From the NCBI GenBank assembly GCA_002416125.1, contig DIBU01000014.1, positions 1-64,000 of the forward strand: DNA of 64,000 bases, written 5' to 3'. The position numbers and the translations under genes were made by a program. This DNA comes from Halieaceae bacterium UBA5044. Lineage in GTDB: Bacteria; Pseudomonadota; Gammaproteobacteria; Pseudomonadales; Halieaceae. Of the stretch, positions 38,014 to 46,395 are shown one piece after another. The notes under the pieces were generated by a model. The model was not told where the DNA came from. It saw nothing but the letters and a program-made list of their open reading frames with translations, and searched no databases. Every line of letters starts with the position of its first letter. The first letter of the stretch is position 1.

Positions 38014-39140
38014 ACATACGCAGATTCAGTGCCCGTGACAGCCGCAGCGCTCTGGCGCTGGTGCGCGAGGAACTCGGTGCCGAGGCCGTGATTCTCAGCA
38101 ACCGCCGGGTTGCCGACGGTGTCGAGGTCGTTGCAGCCTGCAACCTGGAGGCGGTGGAACAGGCCGCCGCCGAGAGCGAGCGGCCGCCCGCGGCGCCGGC
38201 CCCGGTCGAGAACGAGCTGGGCATGGTGCAGTTGCAGAACGAGCTGGCCAACCTACGCTCCCTGCTGGAGGCCGAGTTGCAGCAGCGCAACTGGCGCGAC
38301 AGTGCCGACAAGGCACCGGTGCGCGCGACCCTGAACCAGCGGCTGGCGCGCATGGGCTTCTCCCGCGCGCTCAGCGAGGGCATTACGGACGCACTGCCCG
38401 CCAGCGGCGGCCTAGAGGCGCTCTGGCAGCGCACCCTGGCGGCGCTGGAGTCGCGTCTGCTGACCCTGCCCGACGGGCTGCCCGGTGGCACCCGGGTGGT
38501 CGCCTGCGTCGGCACCACCGGTGTCGGCAAAACCTCGACCATCGCCAAACTGGCGGGTCGGGCTGCGCTGACTGACGGGCGCGAGCAGGTGGCGCTGATC
38601 ACCATGGACCAGTACCGCATTGGCGGCCAGGAACAGCTGGCGACCTTCGCCGAGTTGCTGGATGTGCCCGTGCTCAGCGTCGGCACGGGGCCCGAACTCT
38701 ACGCGGCACTGCGTGATTTCCGCAATCGCCGCCATATCTTCATCGACACTGCGGGTATGGGCCAGCGCGACCCGCGTCTCCTGAGCCAGATCGCGCTGTT
38801 GCGGGCGAGCTCCGTCCCGGTGACGGTGCTGGCCGTGCTGTCGGCGTCCGCCGGTGTGGCCCAGACCCGGGAACTGGTGCATTCTCTTGGAAGGCAGGGC
38901 TTGAGCGGTGCTATCATCACCAAGTTGGACGAGGCAGCGGGTCTGGGTGGTACTCTGGACACCCTGATCCGCGCGGCGTTGCCGGTGGCGTATACCAGCA
39001 GCGGCCAGCGCGTGCCGGACGACCTGCAACCGGCGAGGGCAGGAGAGCTGATTGCACTCGCCGCGGATTGGCTGCGGCAGCGGCGGCGCGCCGATGCGGT
39101 GCCCGCATCAAGGCCTGGTGTAACAGCCATGGCAAGTTGA
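38010..39140 (+). CDS. flhF: FlhF polar-localisation SRP-type GTPase
   Basis: A 376-residue GTPase that places the flagellum at the pole. N-terminal basic/B domain, N domain, and G domain with P-loop GTTGVGKTSTIAKLAG (about 167-182), DQYRIGGQEQL (G2), DTAGMGQRD (G3) and ITKLDEAAGLGGTL (G4/G5). The start overlaps the flhA stop (ATGA). Its presence with FlhG points to polar flagellation. Confidence 0.96.
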   Translation: MNIRRFSARDSRSALALVREELGAEAVILSNRRVADGVEVVAACNLEAVEQAAAESERPPAAPAPVENELGMVQLQNELANLRSLLEAELQQRNWRDSADKAPVRATLNQRLARMGFSRALSEGITDALPASGGLEALWQRTLAALESRLLTLPDGLPGGTRVVACVGTTGVGKTSTIAKLAGRAALTDGREQVALITMDQYRIGGQEQLATFAELLDVPVLSVGTGPELYAALRDFRNRRHIFIDTAGMGQRDPRLLSQIALLRASSVPVTVLAVLSASAGVAQTRELVHSLGRQGLSGAIITKLDEAAGLGGTLDTLIRAALPVAYTSSGQRVPDDLQPARAGELIALAADWLRQRRRADAVPASRPGVTAMAS

Positions 39141-39162
39141 ATGAACAACAGGAAAACCTGAC

Positions 39163-39987
39163 ATGGGCGAGCAGGCCCCCACGAATGTTATTGCAGTAAC
39201 CAGTGGTAAAGGGGGTGTGGGTAAGACCAACGTCTCCGTGAACCTTGCTGTGGCACTCGCCCAGCAGGGCCAGTCAGTCCTGCTGTTTGATGCCGACCTC
39301 AGCCTCGCCAACGTCGATATTGCACTGGGCCTGCGCCCGCGCTGGGATATCAGCCACGTATTGTCCGGCGAAAAGACCCTGCAGGATATTCTACTCACCG
39401 GTCCCGGCGGCATCACCGTGGTGCCGGCGAGTTCGGGTGTAGCCCGTATGGCCAACCTGACACCGGCCGAACAGGCCGGGCTGGTGCAGGCCTTCAGCGA
39501 ACTGGAACAACCGGTGGACACGCTGATCGTGGATACCGGCGCCGGTATTGATACCGCCGTCCTCACCTTCACCAGTGCCTGCCAGCGGGTGATTGTCGTG
39601 GTCTGTGACGAGCCCACCTCGCTGACCGACGCCTATGCCCTGATCAAGGTGCTGAACCGCGACTGCGGCGTCAAGCGCTTCGATATCCTGGCGAATATGA
39701 TGGACTCCGAGTTGCAGGGCCGGCAGCTGCTTGCCAAGCTGTGCAACGCCACCGATGCCTACCTGGACGTCAATGTGCGCTGGCTGGGTAGCGTGCCGCG
39801 CGATAACTTCCTGCGCAAAGCCGTGCAGGCCCAGCGCGCCGTGGTGCTGGAGTACCCGCGCTCCCCCTCGGCGCGCGCGCTGCAGGACATTGCCCGGCGG
39901 ATTCAGGCTGAACCGCCGCAACAGTTGGGGGGCGGCATGGCCTTTTTCATCGAGCGCATGCTGGCCGCCCGGGAGAAGACAGGCTGA
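39163..39987 (+). CDS. flhG: FlhG/FleN flagellar number regulator
   Basis: A MinD/ParA-type ATPase, 274 residues, that limits flagellar number and antagonises FleQ/FlrA. Deviant Walker A TSGKGGVGKTNVSVNLA (about residues 9-25), DADLSLANVDIALGL, and a C-terminal amphipathic helix (MAFFIERMLAA). It sits between flhF and fliA as in Pseudomonas and Vibrio. Because the FleQ-like partner here lacks its receiver domain, the contact between the two may differ. Confidence 0.96.
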   Translation: MGEQAPTNVIAVTSGKGGVGKTNVSVNLAVALAQQGQSVLLFDADLSLANVDIALGLRPRWDISHVLSGEKTLQDILLTGPGGITVVPASSGVARMANLTPAEQAGLVQAFSELEQPVDTLIVDTGAGIDTAVLTFTSACQRVIVVVCDEPTSLTDAYALIKVLNRDCGVKRFDILANMMDSELQGRQLLAKLCNATDAYLDVNVRWLGSVPRDNFLRKAVQAQRAVVLEYPRSPSARALQDIARRIQAEPPQQLGGGMAFFIERMLAAREKTG

Positions 39988-39996
39988 CGCCGGCTT

Positions 39997-40704
39997 ATGG
40001 ATCGTACAGCGGCTTATCAACACGTAGCGCAGACCGGTGTCGATGGGCTGGTGCGGGAGTATCTGCCGCTGGTCAAGCAGATCGCCCTGCGCCTGGCGGC
40101 GCGCCTGCCCGCCAGTGTTGAACTGGACGACCTGATGCAGGCCGGGCTGATCGGCCTGCTACAGGCCCGCGAGCAGCATGACCCGGAGCAGGGGGCCAGT
40201 TTTGCCACCTATGCCGGTATACGCATCAAGGGAGCGATGCTCGATGAGTTGCGCGGCAGCGACTGGTTGCCGCGCAGCGTGCAGAGCAACCTCAGCCGCG
40301 TCGCCCAGGCGATCAACAGCGTCAGCCTGCGCGAAGGGCGGCCGGCCCGCGAGGCCGAAATTGCGGCGGAACTCTCGCTGTCGCTGGAGGACTACCAGAG
40401 CCTGGCCGGCGAGCTGGCCTGTGCCCGCATGTGCCAACTGGATGACGATGTGGCGTCCTCTGCGGGTGACGAGCACGGTGACCCCCTGCGTCAGGTGGGC
40501 GAGGCCGGCTTTCACGAAGCGCTGCAACAGGCTGTTGCGCAGCTTCCGGAAAAAGAACAACTGATGATGTCGTTGTACTATGGTGATGGCCTGAACCTGA
40601 AGGAAATCGGCCTGGTGCTCGGCGTCTCCGAGTCACGGGTGTCGCAGTTGCACGGGCAGGCGGTTGCCCGCCTGCGCATCACCCTGGAAGCCTGGAAAGA
40701 GTGA
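39997..40704 (+). CDS. fliA: FliA sigma-28 factor
   Basis: The sigma factor for late flagellar genes, 235 residues. Region 2 (YLPLVKQIALRLAARLPASV, ELDDLMQAGLIGLLQAREQH, FATYAGIRIKGAMLDELR), region 3, and region 4 with the helix-turn-helix NLKEIGLVLGVSESRVSQLH. Targets in the window are the fliC and flgM promoters. Its inhibitor is FlgM. It is followed directly by motC rather than by che genes. Confidence 0.98.
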   Translation: MDRTAAYQHVAQTGVDGLVREYLPLVKQIALRLAARLPASVELDDLMQAGLIGLLQAREQHDPEQGASFATYAGIRIKGAMLDELRGSDWLPRSVQSNLSRVAQAINSVSLREGRPAREAEIAAELSLSLEDYQSLAGELACARMCQLDDDVASSAGDEHGDPLRQVGEAGFHEALQQAVAQLPEKEQLMMSLYYGDGLNLKEIGLVLGVSESRVSQLHGQAVARLRITLEAWKE

Positions 40705-40714
40705 GGAGCGTCTA

Positions 40715-41488
40715 GTGGCGGGGAAACCCGGTTCGCCCAGAGTATCGTTCGACATGCTCACCCTCCTCGGGGTGACGCTGGCGGTTGGCGTGATTGTGGT
40801 GGGCAACATGCTCGAGGGCGGCGAGGTGGGCGCCCTGATGCAGCTCACGGCATTCATGATTGTCGCCGGGGGTACCCTCGGCGCGGTGATGGTGCAGACC
40901 CCGCTGGCGGACTTTGCCCTGGCCCTGCAGCGCCTGCGCTGGATACTGTTTCCGCCGAAGTTCCCGCGGGAGGCCCTGATGGAAGAAGTCCTGGGCTGGA
41001 GCCGGACGGCGCGGCGTGACGGCCTGCTGGCACTGGAAAAACTCACCGCCGGTGGCTCCGATGCCTTTGTGAACAAGGGCCTTGGCCTGCTGGTGGATGG
41101 TTTCGACCCCGATGTCATACGCGGCGTGCTCGAAGTGCAGGTGGACAATGCCCATGTGCGCGAGGCGCGGGCGGCGCGCGTGTATGAAGCAATGGGGGGC
41201 TACTCGCCCACCATCGGTATCCTCGGCGCCGTGCTCGGCCTGATTCACGTTATGCAGAACCTGTCGGATCCTGCGGAACTGGGGTCGGGCATCGCGGTGG
41301 CGTTTGTCGCCACCATCTACGGGGTCGGCTTTGCCAACCTGTTTTTCCTGCCTATTGCCAACAAGTTGAAGTCGATCTCGGCGGATCAGCTGCAGTATCA
41401 GGAAATGGTGATCGACGGGATCGTGATGATTGCCGACGGCGACAACCCGCGCGCCATTCGCAGCAAGCTCGAAGGATACCTGCAGTAG
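40715..41488 (+). CDS. motC: MotC-type stator subunit A
   Basis: A MotA/TolQ-family membrane protein, 257 residues, most like the second Pseudomonas stator (MotC). Transmembrane helices at about 11-30 and 35-55, and two near 155-215 (GGYSPTIGILGAVLGLIHVM, AFVATIYGVGFANLFFLPIA). The GTG at 40715 has GAGGAG upstream. Paired with motD four bases downstream. A second stator pair, pomAB, is encoded nearby. Confidence 0.92.
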   Translation: MAGKPGSPRVSFDMLTLLGVTLAVGVIVVGNMLEGGEVGALMQLTAFMIVAGGTLGAVMVQTPLADFALALQRLRWILFPPKFPREALMEEVLGWSRTARRDGLLALEKLTAGGSDAFVNKGLGLLVDGFDPDVIRGVLEVQVDNAHVREARAARVYEAMGGYSPTIGILGAVLGLIHVMQNLSDPAELGSGIAVAFVATIYGVGFANLFFLPIANKLKSISADQLQYQEMVIDGIVMIADGDNPRAIRSKLEGYLQ

Positions 41489-41491
41489 CCC

Positions 41492-42295
41492 ATGCGTCGA
41501 CGCCGGCCGCCTGAGATATCCGACAGCCAGGATCGCTGGCTGGTGTCCTATGCGGATTTCATCACCCTGCTGTTCGCCTTCTTCGTGGTGATGTATTCAC
41601 TGTCCTCGGCCAACGAGGGCAGCTATCGGGTGCTGTCGGACTCCATCGTGACCGCTTTCGGCGCACCGCAGCGCTCGCTGGACCCGATTCAGGTCGGTGA
41701 GCTGGTGCGCAGCAGTGTGCCTGCCGAACAGGTGCCGCAGGCGCTGGCGCAAAACACCATCTCCGTGCCACTGCGCGTGCCCTCCGGCACGGACGAAGCG
41801 GAGGAGGGGGGCGCGGACCTCAATGCCCTGGCGGGCTCCCTGAGCGACGAGGTCGAGGGCGAGCTGGCGTCGCAGCAGGTACGGGTATCGGTCGATGAGG
41901 AATGGGTGGCGCTGGAGATCGACTCAACGCTGCTGTTTCCCAGCGGCAGTGGTGTGCTGCTGGCGCGCGCGGTGCCCGTGCTGAGCCGTATCGCGGGCGT
42001 ATTGGCCCCGATTCCCAATCGTGTGCGCGTGGAGGGCTACACCGACAATGTTCCCATACGCAACGACCTGTTCCCGTCCAATTGGGAATTGTCTGCGGCC
42101 CGCGCCTCTTCAGTGGTGCGTCTGTTCGAAAGCAGCGGCATTGATCCCGCCCGTCTCTCTGCGGTAGCCTTCGGGGAACAGAACCCGGCGGCGAGTAATG
42201 ACACCGAAGCCGGACGCGCCGAAAACCGGCGTGTTGTGCTGGTGGTGCTGGCGTTGGACGCAGGCATCAACGACGAGCGATCACAGGCCCGCTAA
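41492..42295 (+). CDS. motD: MotD-type stator subunit B
   Basis: A MotB-family protein, 267 residues: a single transmembrane helix with the ion-binding Asp (about D22 in RWLVSYADFITLLFAFFVVM), a linker, and a C-terminal OmpA-like peptidoglycan-binding domain (about 135-255; VRVEGYTDNVPIRNDLFPSN, NWELSAARASSVVRLF). It works with MotC. The coupling ion cannot be read from the sequence with certainty. Confidence 0.93.
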   Translation: MRRRRPPEISDSQDRWLVSYADFITLLFAFFVVMYSLSSANEGSYRVLSDSIVTAFGAPQRSLDPIQVGELVRSSVPAEQVPQALAQNTISVPLRVPSGTDEAEEGGADLNALAGSLSDEVEGELASQQVRVSVDEEWVALEIDSTLLFPSGSGVLLARAVPVLSRIAGVLAPIPNRVRVEGYTDNVPIRNDLFPSNWELSAARASSVVRLFESSGIDPARLSAVAFGEQNPAASNDTEAGRAENRRVVLVVLALDAGINDERSQAR

Positions 42296-42325
42296 GGCTG
42301 GGCGGCTGCCAGTGGGAGAAGTGCC

Positions 42326-42508
42326 ATGGTGGAACCGGTGGACGACCGGGGGTTGACCCCCCTGACGCGAATACGCCCGATCAAGCGCGACGACAAGCCG
42401 AGGAAGCAGCCCAGGCCCGCTCCCGAGGATGAAAACAACGCAACCCCCGCGGCAAGCACCACGCCGCGGAAAAAGCGCCTCGGCGGCAATATTGACGAGC
42501 GCTGCTGA
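42326..42508 (+). CDS. Small charged Pro-rich protein downstream of motD
   Basis: A 60-residue protein, not recognised. It has a good ribosome site (GGGAGAAG) and follows motD by 30 bases. It is basic, Pro/Ala-rich and probably disordered in the middle, with more structured-looking ends (LTPLTRIRPI at the start, RLGGNIDERC at the C-terminus). It ends exactly where the convergent PilZ gene ends, across a short palindrome (GCTGATCAGC). Position suggests flagellar use; no function is assigned. Confidence 0.6.
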   Translation: MVEPVDDRGLTPLTRIRPIKRDDKPRKQPRPAPEDENNATPAASTTPRKKRLGGNIDERC

Positions 42509-43072
42509 TCAGCGGCTGTCCGCCAGCAGCATCCCCTGTTTCTGTACCACATGGCGAATCAGCTCCTCTTGCTGATCCAGATCCTCATCAAATTCGACCC
42601 GTGTCCAATAGCCGCTGCCGCTGGCCACTGTTTCCGGCGATGCCACGACGCGGCCCTGCAGGCGCAGGCTGGACTGTGATGGCAGCAGGCCGATTTCGAT
42701 GATGACCACCGTGCCAGCCGCCAGGGCTTCGCGGGCCTCGAAGGCAATGCCGCTGCCGCTCAGGCTCACGGTAGTGCGCTGGTAGGAGACAGGGCCAGGG
42801 CCACCTTCCGCTGAGGCGGCGAGGGAGCCGAGCACCGAAATCTTGCGGTTGAGCAGGCCAAGCGCGCGGCCCACATCGGGGTCGTGGGTCCACACACGGT
42901 TGATGGTGTGATTCAGTTCGCGGTCGATCTCGGCAAGAATGGCCCCGGTGGCCACCTCGAGCTGAACGCCGCGCGACGTATCCTCATCGCTGTTGGTTTC
43001 GGCGTGGTAGTGGAGCAGGACATCATCGTTGATACGGTAATACTTTCTGCGTTCGCTGCTGGATGGTGTCAT
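42509..43072 (-). CDS. PilZ-domain cyclic di-GMP receptor next to stator genes
   Basis: A cytoplasmic protein of 187 residues. Near the N-terminus it has the RxxxR motif (ERRKYYRIND), and in the C-terminal half the second PilZ signature (TVSLSGSGIAFEARE), followed by the beta-barrel segments VVIIEIGLLP and LRLQGRVVAS. In between lies a helical insert of about 80 residues. It probably senses cyclic di-GMP and, being third in a likely pomA-pomB-pilZ operon, may act on the motor. A GTG at 43087 is an alternative start; neither has a strong ribosome site. Confidence 0.85.
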   Translation of the reverse strand: MTPSSSERRKYYRINDDVLLHYHAETNSDEDTSRGVQLEVATGAILAEIDRELNHTINRVWTHDPDVGRALGLLNRKISVLGSLAASAEGGPGPVSYQRTTVSLSGSGIAFEAREALAAGTVVIIEIGLLPSQSSLRLQGRVVASPETVASGSGYWTRVEFDEDLDQQEELIRHVVQKQGMLLADSR

Positions 43073-43105
43073 GGTCGGCTTGTCCACATGAGATAGGGGT
43101 CTGAT

Positions 43106-44041
43106 TCAGCGCCCGGCGCCTACGCCGAGTATGTCCAGTATTTCCGGGTTGCCTTCAAGGATGTTATCAAGGCCGGTCTCCTCGGCAGTTTCCGCACCCT
43201 GTCGAATCACCAGCTCCACGCGCCGGTTCAGCGCCCGGCCGGCGGGGTTGTCGTTGAAGGTGAAGGGGCGGGTATCGGCGTAGCCGACGACGACAATACG
43301 CTCGTCGGAGAGTACGCCGTCCTCGAGCAATTCATGGGTCACGGACAGCGCCCGGCTGGCGGACAGATCCCAGTTGGAGCGGAACTGACCACCGCTGATC
43401 GGCACATCGTCAGTATGGCCCTCGACGGAAATCTTGCCGGGGATGGTCGCCAGTGCATCCCGCAGACGCTCCATGGTGGGCAGGAAATCCTGGTTCAATA
43501 CCGCCGAACCCGACGGGAAGGAGCCGTTCTCGCGGATACGGACGACAATGGAGCGCTGGTTGGTCTCGATGTCGACTTTTCCCGTATCCAGCTCTTCCTT
43601 GAGTATCTCGCGCAGTTTCTCTGCATCCTGCTCGGTTTCCAGCAGCAGGGATTCAATTTCCTGCTGGACGATTTCGCGCGCCTCTTCGTCGCTCAGCTCG
43701 CGCGGCGGTGCATCCGGGTTGCCGACCTCCAGCGAAGGTCGGGTGGTGTCCGCCGTGACCTGCTGGATAGTGTCCACGGGGCTCGGGTCCGGTTTGCCGG
43801 GGCTGAACTCCTGGGCGATGATGCTGGTGCCCTTGGGAATGTCCTCCACCTTCACCTGCTGCTGCACGCCGAAGGCATTTTTCATCGACCCGGCGATCTG
43901 CTTGTACTTCTGCACATCCATTTCCGAAAAGGACAGCAGCAGCACGAAGAAGCACATGAGCAGCGACATGAGGTCGGCGAAGGTCGCCATCCACATGGGC
44001 GCCCCCGGCTTGGACTCTTCCTCTTCCTCGAAGTCGATCAT
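43106..44041 (-). CDS. pomB: PomB-type sodium stator subunit B
   Basis: A 311-residue stator protein closely resembling Vibrio PomB. The transmembrane helix has the ion-binding Asp at residue 23 (MATFADLMSLLMCFFVLLLS), followed by the PomB-like FSEMDVQKYKQIAGSM and DIPKGTSIIAQEF. The C-terminal OmpA-like domain (about 180-285) has VEGHTDDVPISGGQFRSNWD. It overlaps pomA. The similarity pattern favours Na+ as the coupling ion; this is inference. Confidence 0.94.
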   Translation of the reverse strand: MIDFEEEEESKPGAPMWMATFADLMSLLMCFFVLLLSFSEMDVQKYKQIAGSMKNAFGVQQQVKVEDIPKGTSIIAQEFSPGKPDPSPVDTIQQVTADTTRPSLEVGNPDAPPRELSDEEAREIVQQEIESLLLETEQDAEKLREILKEELDTGKVDIETNQRSIVVRIRENGSFPSGSAVLNQDFLPTMERLRDALATIPGKISVEGHTDDVPISGGQFRSNWDLSASRALSVTHELLEDGVLSDERIVVVGYADTRPFTFNDNPAGRALNRRVELVIRQGAETAEETGLDNILEGNPEILDILGVGAGR

Positions 44042-44802
44042 GCCTCAGCGGCTTCCTTGTTGCGCTCCTTGGGCTCCAGGTAGGCTTTCAGCATGGACTC
44101 GATGATGCGCGGGTTCTGGCCTTCCTGAATTGCGAGTACGCCGTCGATACACATGGCCTTGATGCGCCCTTCCTGCGCCTTGCGCAAATCCAGCTTGTCG
44201 GCGATGGGAATGGCGACCATGTTGGCGAGCACCGCACCGTAGAGCGTGGTGAGCAGGGCGACGGCCATGGCCGGGCCGATGGACTTGGGGTCATCCATGG
44301 CGGAGAGCATTTGCACCAGGCCGATAAGCGTTCCGATCATGCCCATCGCGGGTGCCACATCCCCGGTGGCGGAGAACACCTTGGAGCCCCATTTGTGCCG
44401 GTCGATAGTCTGCTGCAGATCCTTGCTCATCACCGCGCTGACCACCTCGCGGTTGTTGCCGTCGATCAGCATGCGCACGCCGTCGCGGAGGAATTCGTTG
44501 TTGATCTCGGCGTTTTCCAGCGCCAGCATGCCTTCCTTGCGGGCGATGGTCGCCAGCTCAACCACGGTTGCGATGAGGTCTTCCGGCTCGTCCAGCTTGA
44601 ACATGAACGCGCGGGCCGCCACCTTGAACGCGCCGAAAAACTGCCCCAGGGTGAACTTCATCATGACGACCAGCGCCGTACCACCCAGGACGATCAGAAT
44701 GGAGGGCACGTTCATGAAGATGATCGGAGAACCGCCGGTAATGATCGCTGCCATTACCACGCCCATGGCGCCCAGCAGTCCGAGCAGTGTAGCCAGATCC
44801 AT
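44038..44802 (-). CDS. pomA: PomA-type sodium stator subunit A
   Basis: A 254-residue protein with four transmembrane helices. It begins MDLATLLGLLG like Vibrio PomA and shares ILIVLGGTALVVMMKFTLGQ, FMFKLDEPEDLIATVVELA, and GDVAPAMGMIGTLIGLVQML. The cytoplasmic loop that touches FliG lies between helices 2 and 3. It is the first gene of pomA-pomB, transcribed from the promoter at 44878-44907, whose leader contains a small hairpin (AGGCG-aag-CGCCT, 44829-44841). Confidence 0.95.
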   Translation of the reverse strand: MDLATLLGLLGAMGVVMAAIITGGSPIIFMNVPSILIVLGGTALVVMMKFTLGQFFGAFKVAARAFMFKLDEPEDLIATVVELATIARKEGMLALENAEINNEFLRDGVRMLIDGNNREVVSAVMSKDLQQTIDRHKWGSKVFSATGDVAPAMGMIGTLIGLVQMLSAMDDPKSIGPAMAVALLTTLYGAVLANMVAIPIADKLDLRKAQEGRIKAMCIDGVLAIQEGQNPRIIESMLKAYLEPKERNKEAAEA

Positions 44803-44877
44803 AAAGCTGTATCTCCGAGGTCTTCAGGAGGCGAAGCGCCTAGTCCGTTTGTAACACCAAACTCCCTGTGTAACAGG

Positions 44878-44907
44878 AGTATACAGACAACCCCACGTGC
44901 GCGTCAG
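44878..44907 (-). promoter_or_regulatory. Sigma-70-type promoter of pomAB
   Basis: On the minus strand CTGACG, 18 bases, TATACT precedes pomA with a leader of about 70 bases. An imperfect dyad (CTCC-TGT/ACA-GGAG, 44862-44879) overlaps the -10 end. The -35 matches 4 of 6 and the -10 matches 5 of 6 positions. Confidence 0.5.
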
Positions 44908-44978
44908 CTCTCTCGCGGTGCGAGTCCGCCGGGTTTCATGCTACATTCGGCGTGACTCCCGACCGGTGAAGCGACGAC

Positions 44979-46088
44979 GTGGAAGATATCCAGCTGGCCT
45001 TGACCGCCGCCCGCACGGACCAGAAGAACTTCGGCCTCTGGCTGAAGAACTGGCAGGTGGGACAGACGCTGTCGGCGCTGGTCTCCGGGCAGCGGCCCTC
45101 CGGCGAGCTGGTGCTGCGGGTGGGAGGGCTGCAAATCACTGCCACCGCCGACATTCCCGTACAGCAGGGTGCGCGTCTGCTGCTGGAGGTGCGCCAGCTG
45201 CAGCCCCAGGCGGTACTGCGCATTATCGCGCCGCCCGGCGCTGCGGCGGCGCCGGAGCGGAGTGGCAATGTGCGTCTGCTGGGTGCCGCGGCGCCGGGCC
45301 TCGAAACAGTGAACGCCCTGGCACGTGTAGTGGGGCAACTGCAGCCGGCGGAGGGCGCCGTGCGTGCCCTGCCCGCGGAGAGCCTGGCACTGGTGCGGCA
45401 GCTGTTGCGTGCTGTTCCCCGCGCTGCCGAGCTGCTGCAGCCTGCGGGCCTGCGCGCAGCGGTGGCCGCTTCAGGCACCTTCAGCGAAGCGCAGTTGCTG
45501 CACAGTGCCGGCAAGCCGGCCCCTGCGCCCACCGACCTGAAATCCAGCCTTGCCCGCGTGCTGGCCCATGTGGATGCGCGACTCGAAGGGGTCAACGCCA
45601 TTCCCACGCGCGCTGCCGATGCAGCCGCGCTACTTGCGCTGCGGCAGGAACTCGAATCCGCGTTGACCGCCATCACCACCAATCAACTGGCGTCCCTGCC
45701 GGGGGACACCGCCACTGCGCGCAGCTGGCTGTTCACCCTGCCGTTCCTGTGGCAGGAGGAATACCGACAGCTGCAGCTGCAGCTTGAGCGCGAAGCGCCG
45801 CAGCCGGGTGACCCTGACGAGCAGGAACGCTGGCGCCTGCAGCTGAATCTCGAGTTGCCCAGGCTGGGGCAGATTGCTGTGGAGGCGCGGCTGACCCAGG
45901 GCCAGCTGGCGGTGGAGGTGATCAGTGACCGGCCGGCTGTGCGGCGCCTGGTGCAGGCAAGCAGCGGGCTCTTGGAATCGGCGCTGGAGAATCGCGGTCT
46001 CTCGCTGGCCGGTCTGATCAGTCGCCCGCCCACGGCCGGTTCCACCGCGCCCCCTGTAACGTCCTCGTCATTGGATCTGCGCGCATGA
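44979..46088 (+). CDS. Second FliK-like hook-length/export control protein
   Basis: A 369-residue protein starting at GTG. The N-terminal region (about 25-90) is a compact beta-rich segment (VSGQRPSGELVLRVGGLQIT), the middle is Ala/Leu-rich, and the C-terminal region (about 245-345) resembles the FliK C-terminal domain (WRLQLNLELPRLGQIAVEAR, RRLVQASSGLLESALENRGL). It is not a close copy of FliK at 29185. The stop overlaps a FlhB-like gene. This pairing recalls B. subtilis ylqG-ylqH. Assignment is by domain pattern and by its partner. Confidence 0.8.
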   Translation: MEDIQLALTAARTDQKNFGLWLKNWQVGQTLSALVSGQRPSGELVLRVGGLQITATADIPVQQGARLLLEVRQLQPQAVLRIIAPPGAAAAPERSGNVRLLGAAAPGLETVNALARVVGQLQPAEGAVRALPAESLALVRQLLRAVPRAAELLQPAGLRAAVAASGTFSEAQLLHSAGKPAPAPTDLKSSLARVLAHVDARLEGVNAIPTRAADAAALLALRQELESALTAITTNQLASLPGDTATARSWLFTLPFLWQEEYRQLQLQLEREAPQPGDPDEQERWRLQLNLELPRLGQIAVEARLTQGQLAVEVISDRPAVRRLVQASSGLLESALENRGLSLAGLISRPPTAGSTAPPVTSSSLDLRA

Positions 46089-46369
46089 ATGATTCGCGCG
46101 ACCACCTTCCCCCCTCGCGTGCAGCTGCGCTGCGCTACACCGGCATCGGCGCGCCGACGGTGGTGGCGAGTGGCGAGGGCGTGCTGGCCGAGCGCATTCG
46201 GGCGCTGGCGGCCGAGCACGATATCCCGCTGTATGAGAACCAGAAGCTGGTGGAACTGCTCTGTCAGATCCCCATAGGTGACGAAATACCCGAAAGTCTT
46301 TATATTACGCTTGCTGAGATCCTCGCTTTTATTTACTACCTGGACGTAGCACTGGATGAAAGCGTGTAA
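46085..46369 (+). CDS. FlhB-like cytoplasmic switch protein (FhlX)
   Basis: A 94-residue protein homologous to the cytoplasmic half of FlhB after the cleavage site: YTGIGAPTVVASGEGVLAER aligns with the FlhB stretch AEGTGAPRVVAKGRDLIALQ, and IPLYENQKLVELLCQ and EIPESLYITLAEILAFI align as well. It has no membrane part and no NPTH motif, as in the FhlX/FlhX proteins. In Helicobacter, FlhX can substitute for cleaved FlhB C-terminus. It overlaps the FliK-like gene. Confidence 0.9.
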   Translation: MNDSRDHLPPSRAAALRYTGIGAPTVVASGEGVLAERIRALAAEHDIPLYENQKLVELLCQIPIGDEIPESLYITLAEILAFIYYLDVALDESV

Positions 46370-46395
46370 AGAAAAAATATCGAACGGATACCTCT

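Noticed and set aside
46361..46395. Sigma-28 promoter before the second diguanylate cyclase
   Set aside because: TAAAGAAA and ACGGATAC are present but only 9 bases apart, and transcription would begin at the start codon.
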